This document shows, one piece after another, positions 7,947 through 15,977 of a stretch of DNA of 22,607 nucleotides (its first letter is position 1; each line of letters starts with the position of its first letter). The notes under the pieces are model-generated. The model had not been told where the DNA came from. It saw nothing but the letters and a program-made list of their open reading frames with translations, and made no database searches. Made by a program: the position numbers and the translations under genes. Origin of the DNA: an uncultured Clostridia bacterium (lineage in GTDB: Bacteria > Bacillota > Clostridia > Oscillospirales > Oscillospiraceae); NCBI GenBank assembly GCA_946539175.1, contig CAMNHH010000015.1:1-22607 (forward strand), written 5' to 3'.

Positions 7947-8439
7947 GGTCGATCACCTCATAGGCAACGATATAGCCGTGGACTGTGTAAAGGCCCAGCC
8001 AGGGGCCGGCCTTTTTCAGCTGCTGGGTCTTGTCCGCGTGGAGGTTCAGACTGACGGGACCATCCGCCGTTTCCACCCGAACCTTCCGCAGGGTGATGCT
8101 GTTGCGGATCCGAACCTTCAGCTTCAGGAGCGTGACCCTGCCCTCCACCCGCTGACGGGGCTCATCCTGCAGATGCCGGGCATGGTCCAGCTCCCTGCCC
8201 ACGTCCCGGACCCCGTAGATTCCGAAATAGATGATGATCCAGGCCGCTCCCACGCTGACGCAGATGCAGGCCAGCATCCTGCGGTAGAGATTGTGGGTGT
8301 TGGCCCCGAGGGTCAGGACCAGGCAGAGCGCCAGGGCCGCCAGCGCCAGGCCCCAGAGCAGCCGTTTCAGCCCCCTTCGCCGCCCCTCCATCCGGGCCAG
8401 CCGCTCCGGCGCATAGAGCTCCACGATTTGCTGTGACAT
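7933..8439 (-). CDS. Two-helix membrane protein of unknown function
   Basis: This is the first gene of the GH53 operon (168 aa); no family was recognised. An N-terminal cytoplasmic stretch rich in Arg is followed by two hydrophobic segments (about 24-46 and 54-76) and a C-terminal domain of about 90 residues rich in beta-forming and basic residues (EGRVTLLKLKVRIRNSITL). The topology would place both termini inside the cell. The ATG at 8437-8439 has AAGGAG eight bases upstream and a well-formed sigma-A promoter. The frame overlaps the next gene by 14 nt. Its coupling to a membrane-anchored partner and a galactanase suggests the three are made together. Confidence 0.75.
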   Translation of the reverse strand: MSQQIVELYAPERLARMEGRRRGLKRLLWGLALAALALCLVLTLGANTHNLYRRMLACICVSVGAAWIIIYFGIYGVRDVGRELDHARHLQDEPRQRVEGRVTLLKLKVRIRNSITLRKVRVETADGPVSLNLHADKTQQLKKAGPWLGLYTVHGYIVAYEVIDHADS

Positions 8440-8475
8440 GTCGTGTCTCCTTCCGTTTCTCTCTGAATACCTGTG

Positions 8476-8504
8476 ATTATAGCATCCATTTGCCGCATTT
8501 TCAA
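8476..8504 (-). promoter_or_regulatory. Sigma-A promoter of the GH53 operon (minus strand)
   Basis: TTGAAA (-35, 8499-8504) and TATAAT (-10, 8476-8481) are spaced 17 bp apart on the minus strand. It fires toward the 168-aa gene. Its -35 is only 12 bp from the -35 of the oppositely directed amylase promoter. Confidence 0.75.
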
Positions 8505-8516
8505 TTCAAAAACTCC

Positions 8517-8545
8517 TTGACAAGCGTTTTTTTCCGGGCTAAGAT
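8517..8545 (+). promoter_or_regulatory. Sigma-A promoter of the GH13 amylase gene
   Basis: TTGACA (-35, 8517-8522) and TAAGAT (-10, 8540-8545) are separated by 17 bp, and AAGGAGG at 8563-8569 leads to the ATG at 8579. The -35 box is a perfect consensus. The leader is short, so regulation probably acts at the promoter. Confidence 0.8.
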
Positions 8546-8578
8546 GGAAGCAGAACTTTTCAAAGGAGGTACTGTTCC

Positions 8579-10264
8579 ATGAAAAAGCTGCTTTCCCTGC
8601 TCTTGGCTCTGCTTCTGCTTGCGGGACTTTTCGCCGGCTGTGACAAGACCCAGACCCCCGTCCAATCCGAGGCCCGGACCACTGCAGCGACGCAGACCGA
8701 CGCCCCGGAAACCACAGAAGCTCCCGCTCGGGCGGAGGAGCTGGCGGTGGCCGTGCCCCAGGGCGTCACCGCCTCCCAGGACAATGCCAGAGTTTTCTAT
8801 GAGATCTTCGTAGGCTCCTTCTCCGACTCCGACGGAGACGGCGTCGGGGATCTGCGGGGCATCATCAACCGGATGGACTATCTCAACGACGGGGACGAGA
8901 GCTCCGGCAAAAGCCTGGGCGTCGAGGGCATCTGGCTGACCCCCATCTATCCCTCCAACAGCTACCACAAGTATGACGTGAACGACTACTACAGCGTGGA
9001 CCCCAGCTTCGGCACGCTGGAGGATCTGAAGGAGCTGGCGGAGCTCTGCCATGCCCGGAACGTGAAGCTGATCCTGGATCTGCCCATCAACCACACCAGC
9101 CGCTCCAACGAGTGGTTCAACGCCTTCATCCGCTCCCATCGCAGCGGCGACACGGAGGACCCCTACTACGACTTCTACTGCTGGTATCCCAAGGGAGAGA
9201 ACGCCCCGGCGGGCCGGACCTTCGCCCAGCTCAGCGGCACCGACCACTACTACGAGTGCAACTTCGACGGCGGCATGCCGGAGCTGAACTTCGACAACGA
9301 GGCCGTGCGGCAGGCCGTGGTGGACGTGGGAAAATACTGGCTGGATCTGGGGGTGGACGGCTTCCGCTTTGACGCGGCCAAGTACGTCTACTTTGGGGAC
9401 AACGCCGCCAGCGCGGAGTTCTGGGTCTGGTATCTGGATCAGCTCCGGGCCGTCAAGCCGGATCTCTACGCCGTGGGCGAGGTCTGGGACGGCGACGGCG
9501 TCACCCAGCTCTACTACCCCGCCATGAACTGCTTTGACTTCTCCATGTCCCAGGCGGAGGGCCTCATCGCCTCCACCGCCCAGAAGGGGGACGTGAACCG
9601 CTACACTGCCTATGTGGACAGCTACCTGGAAGCCGTGGAGCCCATGAACGAGGGGGCCATGCTGGTGCCCTTCATCGCCAACCACGACACGGACCGGGCC
9701 GGAGGCTATTTGCAGGCTCTGAACGGCGGCGCCCAGATGGCCGCCAATCTGCTGCTGCTGGGGCCCGGCTCCCCCTTCCTCTACTACGGCGAGGAGCTGG
9801 GAATGCGGGGCTCCCGGGGCGGCGCCAACACCGACGCCAACCGCCGCCTGGCCATGGTCTGGGGCGACGGCGACACGGTGGCGGATCCCACCGGGACCAC
9901 CTATCCCGCCGACGCCAGAGCGGACGCCACCGCCCTGGAGCAGAAGAGCCAGGAGGGCAGCCTGTACAATTATTATAAGCGGGTGATCCTGCTGCGGAAG
10001 GCCAATCCGGAGATCGCCCGGGGCGATTACACGGCCCTGGCTCTGCCGGACACCAAGGCTGGCGGCTTCATCTCCGAATGGAACGGCAGCCGGGCGCTGG
10101 TGCTCCACAACACCACCGGCAAGGACGTGACCCTGGATCTGAACGCCCTGGAGCTGGCGGAGTTCGGAACCGTCAGCGGCTTCGTCGGCCTGGGCTCGGC
10201 CAGCCTGGAGGGCGGCACACTGACCTTGGGTGCCCAGACCTCCGTGGTGCTGCGGACAAATTAA
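8579..10264 (+). CDS. GH13 alpha-amylase lipoprotein (GH13_36-like)
   Basis: This is a cell-surface alpha-glucan hydrolase of 561 aa. The signal peptide ends at lipobox FAGC (Cys21), followed by a Thr/Ala/Pro-rich linker to about residue 65. The GH13 barrel begins at VFYEIFVGSF with a calcium-site-like DSDGDGVGD (83-91). Conserved regions are LILDLPINHTS (Asp167, His172), nucleophile Asp265 in GFRFDAAKY, acid/base Glu301 in GEVWD and transition-state stabiliser Asp370 in IANHDTDR. YYGEELGMRG follows. INHTS in place of the usual VNHTS/MNHTS and the YYGEE-GMRG pattern are like the GH13_36 enzymes, for example the lipoprotein AmyA of Halothermothrix. A C-terminal beta domain closes the protein. 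It is the only plus-strand enzyme of the locus and is divergent from the GH53 operon. It probably supplies maltooligosaccharides to the importer. Confidence 0.95.
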   Translation: MKKLLSLLLALLLLAGLFAGCDKTQTPVQSEARTTAATQTDAPETTEAPARAEELAVAVPQGVTASQDNARVFYEIFVGSFSDSDGDGVGDLRGIINRMDYLNDGDESSGKSLGVEGIWLTPIYPSNSYHKYDVNDYYSVDPSFGTLEDLKELAELCHARNVKLILDLPINHTSRSNEWFNAFIRSHRSGDTEDPYYDFYCWYPKGENAPAGRTFAQLSGTDHYYECNFDGGMPELNFDNEAVRQAVVDVGKYWLDLGVDGFRFDAAKYVYFGDNAASAEFWVWYLDQLRAVKPDLYAVGEVWDGDGVTQLYYPAMNCFDFSMSQAEGLIASTAQKGDVNRYTAYVDSYLEAVEPMNEGAMLVPFIANHDTDRAGGYLQALNGGAQMAANLLLLGPGSPFLYYGEELGMRGSRGGANTDANRRLAMVWGDGDTVADPTGTTYPADARADATALEQKSQEGSLYNYYKRVILLRKANPEIARGDYTALALPDTKAGGFISEWNGSRALVLHNTTGKDVTLDLNALELAEFGTVSGFVGLGSASLEGGTLTLGAQTSVVLRTN

Positions 10265-10279
10265 ACTTGACGGCGTGAT

Positions 10280-10309
10280 ACATAAACCCCTCCTTTTCCG
10301 GGGATGCTA
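10280..10309 (+). promoter_or_regulatory. Candidate forespore (sigma-G-like) promoter of spoVAC inside the terminator
   Basis: ACATA (10280-10284) and GATGCTA (10303-10309, the hairpin loop) are separated by 18 bp. This approximates the sigma-G pattern as I recall it (gmATR, 18 bp, CATnmTA), with one mismatch in each element. Transcription would start near 10316, just ahead of AAGGAGG. The call rests on short motifs and is tentative. Confidence 0.3.
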
Positions 10310-10328
10310 CCCGGAAAAGGAGGGGTTT
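10284..10328 (+). terminator. Strong hairpin terminator after the amylase gene, overlapping the spoVAC ribosome binding site
   Basis: A perfect 19-bp stem (10284-10302 with 10310-10328) and a 7-nt loop (GATGCTA) begin 20 nt after the GH13 stop and run into a short T-tract. The right arm contains AAGGAGG (10317-10323), which sits 7 nt before the spoVAC ATG. In any transcript reading through from the amylase gene this ribosome binding site would be locked in the stem. Confidence 0.85.
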
Positions 10329-10330
10329 TT

Positions 10331-10768
10331 ATGGAAATCTCCAACGCGGACTACAAGCGGCTGGCAGACCGCCTGGCTCCCCGGTCCAACACGCCGGTAA
10401 ACTGCGGGAAGGCCTTCGCCGTCGGCGGCAGCATCTGCGTGCTGGGGCAGGCGCTGAAGCATCTGTACCTGTCCCTGGGAACCGGGGAGGATCCGGCGGC
10501 GCTGCTCTGCTCCGTGAGTCTGATCTTCCTCTCTGCCCTGCTGACGGGACTGGGGCTCTACGACAACGTCGCCAAGCACGGCGGCGCCGGGACTCTGGTG
10601 CCCATCACGGGCTTTGCCAACGCGGTGGCAGCTCCGGCCATTGAGTTCAAAACCGAGGGCTGGGTCACCGGCATGGCCGTGAAGATGTTCACCATCGCGG
10701 GCCCGGTCATCGTCTACGGCACCCTGTCGGCAGTGCTGTACGGCGTGATCTACTGGGCCTTCCGATAG
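10331..10768 (+). CDS. spoVAC: Stage V sporulation protein AC
   Basis: SpoVAC is an inner-membrane subunit of the SpoVA channel that moves Ca-dipicolinate into the forespore and releases it at germination. The protein is 145 aa, against about 150 in Bacillus. Characteristic motifs are VGGSICVLGQ (31-40), LSALLTGLGLYDNVAKHGGA, GAGTLVPITGFAN (85-97), EFKTEGWVTGMAVKMF and AGPVIVYG. Hydrophobic segments match the family. The ATG at 10331 was chosen because AAGGAGG lies 7 nt upstream; an in-frame upstream ATG at 10304 falls inside the terminator loop. SpoVAE-type proteins share some motifs but are shorter and match less well. The usual partners spoVAD and spoVAE do not follow, because the next genes are convergent. 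Confidence 0.93.
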   Translation: MEISNADYKRLADRLAPRSNTPVNCGKAFAVGGSICVLGQALKHLYLSLGTGEDPAALLCSVSLIFLSALLTGLGLYDNVAKHGGAGTLVPITGFANAVAAPAIEFKTEGWVTGMAVKMFTIAGPVIVYGTLSAVLYGVIYWAFR

Positions 10769-10777
10769 GGGTCCGGC

Positions 10778-11350
10778 TCACAGCAGCAGCGGCTGGAGCT
10801 GCCTGCCCGCCAGGGCGGCGGCGACGGTTTCCGGGATCTGGGCCATATCCGCCACGAGAGACGCGGGTTTCTTCTCCGGGTCGTCCTGGCCGAAGGGCAC
10901 GAAATACAGCTGCTTCCGGTCCAGCAGGACGCCGATGCTTTTGGCGTTGGCCGCCAGGCCGTCGTTGGTGGACAGCGCCAGCACCAGGGGCCGTGCGTTC
11001 CGCAGATGGGCCTTGCAGGCCAGGGTCACGGGGGTATCCGCGATCCCCGCCGCCAGCTTTGCCAGGCTGTTGCCGGTGCAGGGGGCGACCACCAGCAGAT
11101 CCAGCAGCTTTTTGGGGCCGATGGGCTCCACCTGACCCAGGCTGTCCCAGACGGGCCTTCCGCAGATGGCCTCGATCCGCTGCCGGAATTCTGCAGCCGT
11201 CCCGAAGCGGCTGTCCACGGCGGCAGCCGCGCCGGACAGGATGGGCTGGACGCTTTCATACGTCCGGCACAGGCGGCTCAGGGCCGCCAGCACCGGCTCG
11301 AAGGTGCAGAAGGAGCCGCAGAGGGCAAATCCGATCCGCTCCGATCTCAC
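10778..11350 (-). CDS. dpaB: Dipicolinate synthase subunit B (SpoVFB)
   Basis: This flavoprotein-like subunit of dipicolinate synthase makes the spore-core chelator DPA from a lysine-pathway intermediate in the mother cell (190 aa; about 200 in Bacillus). Motifs are GFALCGSFCTFEPV at the N-terminus, LLVVAPCTGNSLAKLAAGIADTPVTLA in the middle and LSTNDGLAANAKSIG further on, typical of the phosphopantothenoylcysteine-decarboxylase-like flavoprotein fold. The start is GTG (11348-11350), overlapping the dpaA stop as GTGA, with AAGGAGG seven bases upstream. The stop lies 9 bp from the stop of the convergent spoVAC gene, and no terminator is visible between them. Confidence 0.93.
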   Translation of the reverse strand: MRSERIGFALCGSFCTFEPVLAALSRLCRTYESVQPILSGAAAAVDSRFGTAAEFRQRIEAICGRPVWDSLGQVEPIGPKKLLDLLVVAPCTGNSLAKLAAGIADTPVTLACKAHLRNARPLVLALSTNDGLAANAKSIGVLLDRKQLYFVPFGQDDPEKKPASLVADMAQIPETVAAALAGRQLQPLLL

Positions 11351-12156
11351 AGGGAGTCCTCCTTTCGCAGGATCCCCGCCAGCAGCACTGCCGCCGCGGA
11401 GCGGGGCAGCCGTCTGCCCGGCAGGGAATTTCCGTTCAAAACAGAAAAACGGGCTTCATATCCAGCAGGCAGACCGCCGGGGGCGGAGGCCAGCTCCATC
11501 CAGAGGCAGTCCGGCTCCAGGGCGGACAGCGCCTCTGCCTTCAGCACCGGAGCCGGCACGGTGTTAAACAGCAGTCCGGTCCGGGGCGGCGGGCCCTGCA
11601 GATCCCAGGTGTTCAGCCCCCGCTGGGTCGCCTCCGCCCGGACCTCCGGCCGGCGGGCCGCCACGGTCACCCGGGCATGGCGGGCCGCCAGCAACTCCGC
11701 CAGGGGCTTGCCGATCCGGCCATAGCCCAGCACCGTACAGTCCAGGCCGAAGACGGAGCCCTCCAACCGCTCCTCCGCCAGAGCCAGGGCCGCCTCCGCG
11801 GTGAGACGCCCGTTGGCGGCGGCCACGGTCCGGTCCTCCAGCAGCTCCGTCACAGGACCGCAGCCCGGCAGCAGCTTCTCCATCGCCCGGGGCAGCGCGC
11901 CCCCATAGACCCTGGTATGGTGGTCATACAGTCCCGCCAGGGCGCTCCAGTCCAAGCCCCCGTCTCCGACGCTTCGGATTCTCCCCTGCCCGTTCAGGCA
12001 GGGAGTCGGCAGGACCAGAAGGTCCGCGGCCTGCTTTGGCAATCTGTCCTCCAGCCCCGGCACGCCCAGGCTAAAGATCTCAGCCGTCGGCGCCAGCAGC
12101 CGGGACAACCAGAACTGGCGGCGGTCTCCCCCCGCCAGGAAGCAGCTTTTTTCCAT
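11347..12156 (-). CDS. dpaA: Dipicolinate synthase subunit A (SpoVFA)
   Basis: This is the oxidoreductase subunit of dipicolinate synthase, acting with DpaB in the mother cell during late sporulation (269 aa; about 297 in Bacillus). The C-terminal half has a Rossmann nucleotide-binding motif, VLGYGRIGKPLAELLAARHA (GYGRIG at 144-149), and FNTVPAPVL. The N-terminal region has the GGDRRQFWLSRLL and LLVLPTPCLN segments seen in the family. It is directly coupled to dpaB. A candidate mother-cell promoter (CATAGAAT) lies about 20 nt upstream of the ATG, so the pair forms its own transcription unit behind the terminator of the preceding gene. Confidence 0.93.
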   Translation of the reverse strand: MEKSCFLAGGDRRQFWLSRLLAPTAEIFSLGVPGLEDRLPKQAADLLVLPTPCLNGQGRIRSVGDGGLDWSALAGLYDHHTRVYGGALPRAMEKLLPGCGPVTELLEDRTVAAANGRLTAEAALALAEERLEGSVFGLDCTVLGYGRIGKPLAELLAARHARVTVAARRPEVRAEATQRGLNTWDLQGPPPRTGLLFNTVPAPVLKAEALSALEPDCLWMELASAPGGLPAGYEARFSVLNGNSLPGRRLPRSAAAVLLAGILRKEDSL

Positions 12157-12175
12157 CGCCTCATCTCCTCAGATC

Positions 12176-12202
12176 ATTCTATGATCCGGGGCGGGAAGGG
12201 TG
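12176..12202 (-). promoter_or_regulatory. Candidate mother-cell (sigma-K/E-like) promoter of dpaAB
   Basis: On the minus strand CATAGAAT (12176-12183) resembles the -10 of sigma-E/sigma-K promoters, and CACC lies 15 bp upstream (12199-12202), close to the sigma-K -35. An inverted repeat GATCAT-TCT-ATGATC (12172-12186) overlaps the -10. Dependence of dpaAB (spoVF) on sigma-K is established in other spore formers; the site itself is a motif match. Confidence 0.4.
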
Positions 12203-12203
12203 C

Positions 12204-12236
12204 AAAAAAACGCCCGGACGCAAATGCGTCCGGGCG
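12204..12236 (-). terminator. Intrinsic terminator of the NlpC/P60-like hydrolase gene
   Basis: An 11-bp GC-rich stem (12226-12236 with 12211-12221) with a 4-nt loop is followed on the minus strand by seven T residues (12204-12210). It ends the gene whose stop is at 12249 and insulates dpaAB. Confidence 0.93.
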
Positions 12237-12248
12237 CCGATGTCTGGC

Positions 12249-12863
12249 TCAGAAGATCTCCATCACCCGGATCTCCGCTTCGGGGATCACGATGGGCTCG
12301 GTCTGCTTGCCCTCATAGCGCAGGATGTAGTTATACTGCTGATATTTGCAGAAGGGACAGGCCCAGGCCGCATCCCAGCTGCGGTTTTCGATCTCGTGCC
12401 CGGTGCGATCGCCGGACCGGCCGTCATAGTCCTGATGGGCCGCCACGCAGCCCTCGCCGGTGCAGATCTCAGCATGGACGCCCAGGCGGATCAGAATGTC
12501 TCCCCGCCGGGGCTCGGTCTCCCCTCTGCGGTAAGCCGTGAAGCCGTAGTCGGGCAGCTCCTGCAGCATGCTGCCGGTGATCAGATCGTGATCCAGACCG
12601 AAGCCCTCCATCAGCGCGGCGCTGACAAAGGAGGTGCAGTCGTAGTTGGGGCCGAAGCGATAGGTTTTGCTGTAGCCGTGGGAGTCATCCTCCGCAGTGG
12701 CGACGGCCCAGGCCAGCATGGCCTCCACCTTGGGGTCCAGTTTTTCTTCTTGTGCCGCTTCCCCGTCCTCGGTTCGAATCCTGGCGGGCTCGGCTGCATT
12801 GGCTGTCAGAATCAGGGCAGAAATCGTAAGCAGGGTCAAAAGCAGGGTCAAAAATCTACGCAT
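12249..12863 (-). CDS. Secreted NlpC/P60-like peptidoglycan hydrolase (Amidase_5-like)
   Basis: This is a predicted exported cysteine peptidase or amidase of 204 aa. A signal peptide ends near TANA-AEP (about residue 23). The catalytic part has YDCTSFVSAAL (Cys76), RRGDILIRLGVHAEI (His130) and AAHQDYDG (His143). The spacing recalls phage-type Amidase_5 enzymes, where DCSS, RGD-I and H-NYAYDG motifs occur in the same order. Four more cysteines (134, 139 and the pair in ACPFCKY, 169/172) are unusual and may bind metal or form disulfides. The ATG at 12861-12863 was chosen because GGAGG lies just upstream; a TTG four codons earlier would overlap that site. The substrate is inferred to be peptidoglycan. 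The gene has its own promoter and terminator. Confidence 0.8.
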   Translation of the reverse strand: MRRFLTLLLTLLTISALILTANAAEPARIRTEDGEAAQEEKLDPKVEAMLAWAVATAEDDSHGYSKTYRFGPNYDCTSFVSAALMEGFGLDHDLITGSMLQELPDYGFTAYRRGETEPRRGDILIRLGVHAEICTGEGCVAAHQDYDGRSGDRTGHEIENRSWDAAWACPFCKYQQYNYILRYEGKQTEPIVIPEAEIRVMEIF

Positions 12864-12892
12864 AATTGCCTCCAATGGGTATTTGCGGAGGA

Positions 12893-12921
12893 ATTATATC
12901 AAATTCTGACAATAAATGCAA
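12893..12921 (-). promoter_or_regulatory. Probable sigma-A promoter of the NlpC/P60-like gene
   Basis: TTGCAT (12916-12921) and a perfect TATAAT (12893-12898), spaced 17 bp, lie about 30 bp upstream of the start. The -35 is weak. No terminator was seen between the clpB stop (12959) and this site, so clpB readthrough could also contribute. Confidence 0.5.
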
Positions 12922-12958
12922 GACATATCTCAAATTATTTACAAAAGTTACAATTTTC

Positions 12959-15553
<2,595 letters not shown>

Positions 15554-15632
15554 TGTGATACCTCCTTCGATACGCGGATCGCAGGGCGCCCGGTCTCCCG
15601 GCCGCTGCTGCGTCCACGCAGGCGTTTTGTCT

Positions 15633-15659
15633 TTAGCACTCCGCGTTTAAGAGTGCTAA
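15633..15659 (-). promoter_or_regulatory. CIRCE operator (HrcA binding site) of clpB
   Basis: A perfect consensus CIRCE element, TTAGCACTC-N9-GAGTGCTAA, lies just downstream of the clpB -10 box at the predicted transcription start. HrcA repressor binding here would block clpB until heat or misfolding stress. The leader that follows (about 80 nt) also has small GC hairpins, including CCGG-GAGA-CCGG. Confidence 0.97.
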
Positions 15660-15671
15660 CCCTTTGTCCAC

Positions 15672-15700
15672 ATCATATACCTGTCCTCCCCAAAAGTCAA
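15672..15700 (-). promoter_or_regulatory. Sigma-A promoter of clpB
   Basis: TTGACT (15695-15700) and TATGAT (15672-15677) have 17-bp spacing on the minus strand. The start site falls next to the CIRCE element, giving a long leader of about 110 nt before the clpB ATG. Confidence 0.85.
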
Positions 15701-15715
15701 GTAGGTCACAAAAAG

Positions 15716-15736
15716 TTTTCAAATTAGTTTTGAAAA
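15716..15736 (-). repeat. AT-rich inverted repeat upstream of the clpB promoter
   Basis: TTTTCAAA and TTTGAAAA form an 8-bp stem with a 5-nt loop, followed on the minus strand by CTTTTTG. It could be a weak terminator for a transcript coming from the 23-codon frame upstream. The stem is AT-only apart from one pair, so the call is tentative. Confidence 0.35.
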
Positions 15737-15752
15737 TTATGTCAACTTAATA

Positions 15753-15824
15753 CTATCGTAAAATTTTCTGCCTTACAAATATAATATTTACCCGATACAA
15801 TATTGATACATAAGATGTTTTCAT
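15753..15824 (-). CDS. Candidate 23-residue small protein in the clpB upstream gap
   Basis: A short open frame (MKTSYVSI...VRQKILR, ending in TAG) starts 6 nt after a near-perfect AAAGGAGGA ribosome binding site (15831-15839). The predicted peptide has five Lys/Arg, no acidic residues and alternating hydrophobic residues, so it would be cationic and possibly amphipathic or membrane-seeking. Base composition is much more AT-rich than the neighbouring genes. No similarity was recognised and no clear minus-strand promoter was found; a GC hairpin (15850-15877) lies just upstream of the ribosome binding site. It may be a real small protein, a leader peptide or chance; the ribosome binding site is the main support. 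Confidence 0.35.
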   Translation of the reverse strand: MKTSYVSILYRVNIIFVRQKILR

Positions 15825-15849
15825 TTTTATTCCTCCTTTCTTCTTTGTA

Positions 15850-15877
15850 ATACCCGGGGACAGAGCTCCCCGGGTAT
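15850..15877. repeat. GC-rich perfect hairpin
   Basis: ATACCCGGGGA and TCCCCGGGTAT form an 11-bp stem with a 6-nt loop. Neither strand has a U-tract after it, so it is not a standard terminator. On the minus strand it lies 10 nt upstream of the ribosome binding site of the 23-codon frame. A following CCGGGG (15886-15891) could pair instead with its right arm. Confidence 0.7.
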
Positions 15878-15923
15878 CTTCATGTCCGGGGTTTTCGTTC
15901 ACCGACACTCCGTCAACGATTGC

Positions 15924-15977
15924 TGATACCGAACTCCTTCAAAAGCACTTTATGGAGTTCCGTATCAGGTTTTTTTT
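15924..15977 (+). terminator. Plus-strand terminator-like hairpin without an assigned gene
   Basis: TGATACCGAACTCC (15924-15937) pairs with GGAGTTCCGTATCA (15954-15967) with one mismatch, followed by GG and eight T residues (15970-15977). A second copy of the right arm, GGAGTTTCGTATGA (15979-15992), follows directly and could pair with the same left arm. No plus-strand gene lies upstream for more than 5 kb, so it may end an antisense or small RNA. TACAAT at 15796-15801 is a weak candidate -10 for one. Confidence 0.5.

Noticed and set aside
8501..10108. A 535-codon open frame on the minus strand across the amylase gene
   Set aside because: It mirrors the GH13 coding sequence, with low-complexity Val/Gly/His composition and no motif. 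The plus-strand enzyme has all catalytic residues.
10304..10330. Upstream in-frame ATG for spoVAC
   Set aside because: It lies in the loop of the terminator and would add nine residues encoded by the hairpin. The ATG at 10331 has an ideal Shine-Dalgarno and gives the usual protein start.
15850..15877. The GC hairpin as a terminator of clpB-side or plus-strand transcripts
   Set aside because: No U-tract follows on either strand, so it was kept as a hairpin of unknown role.
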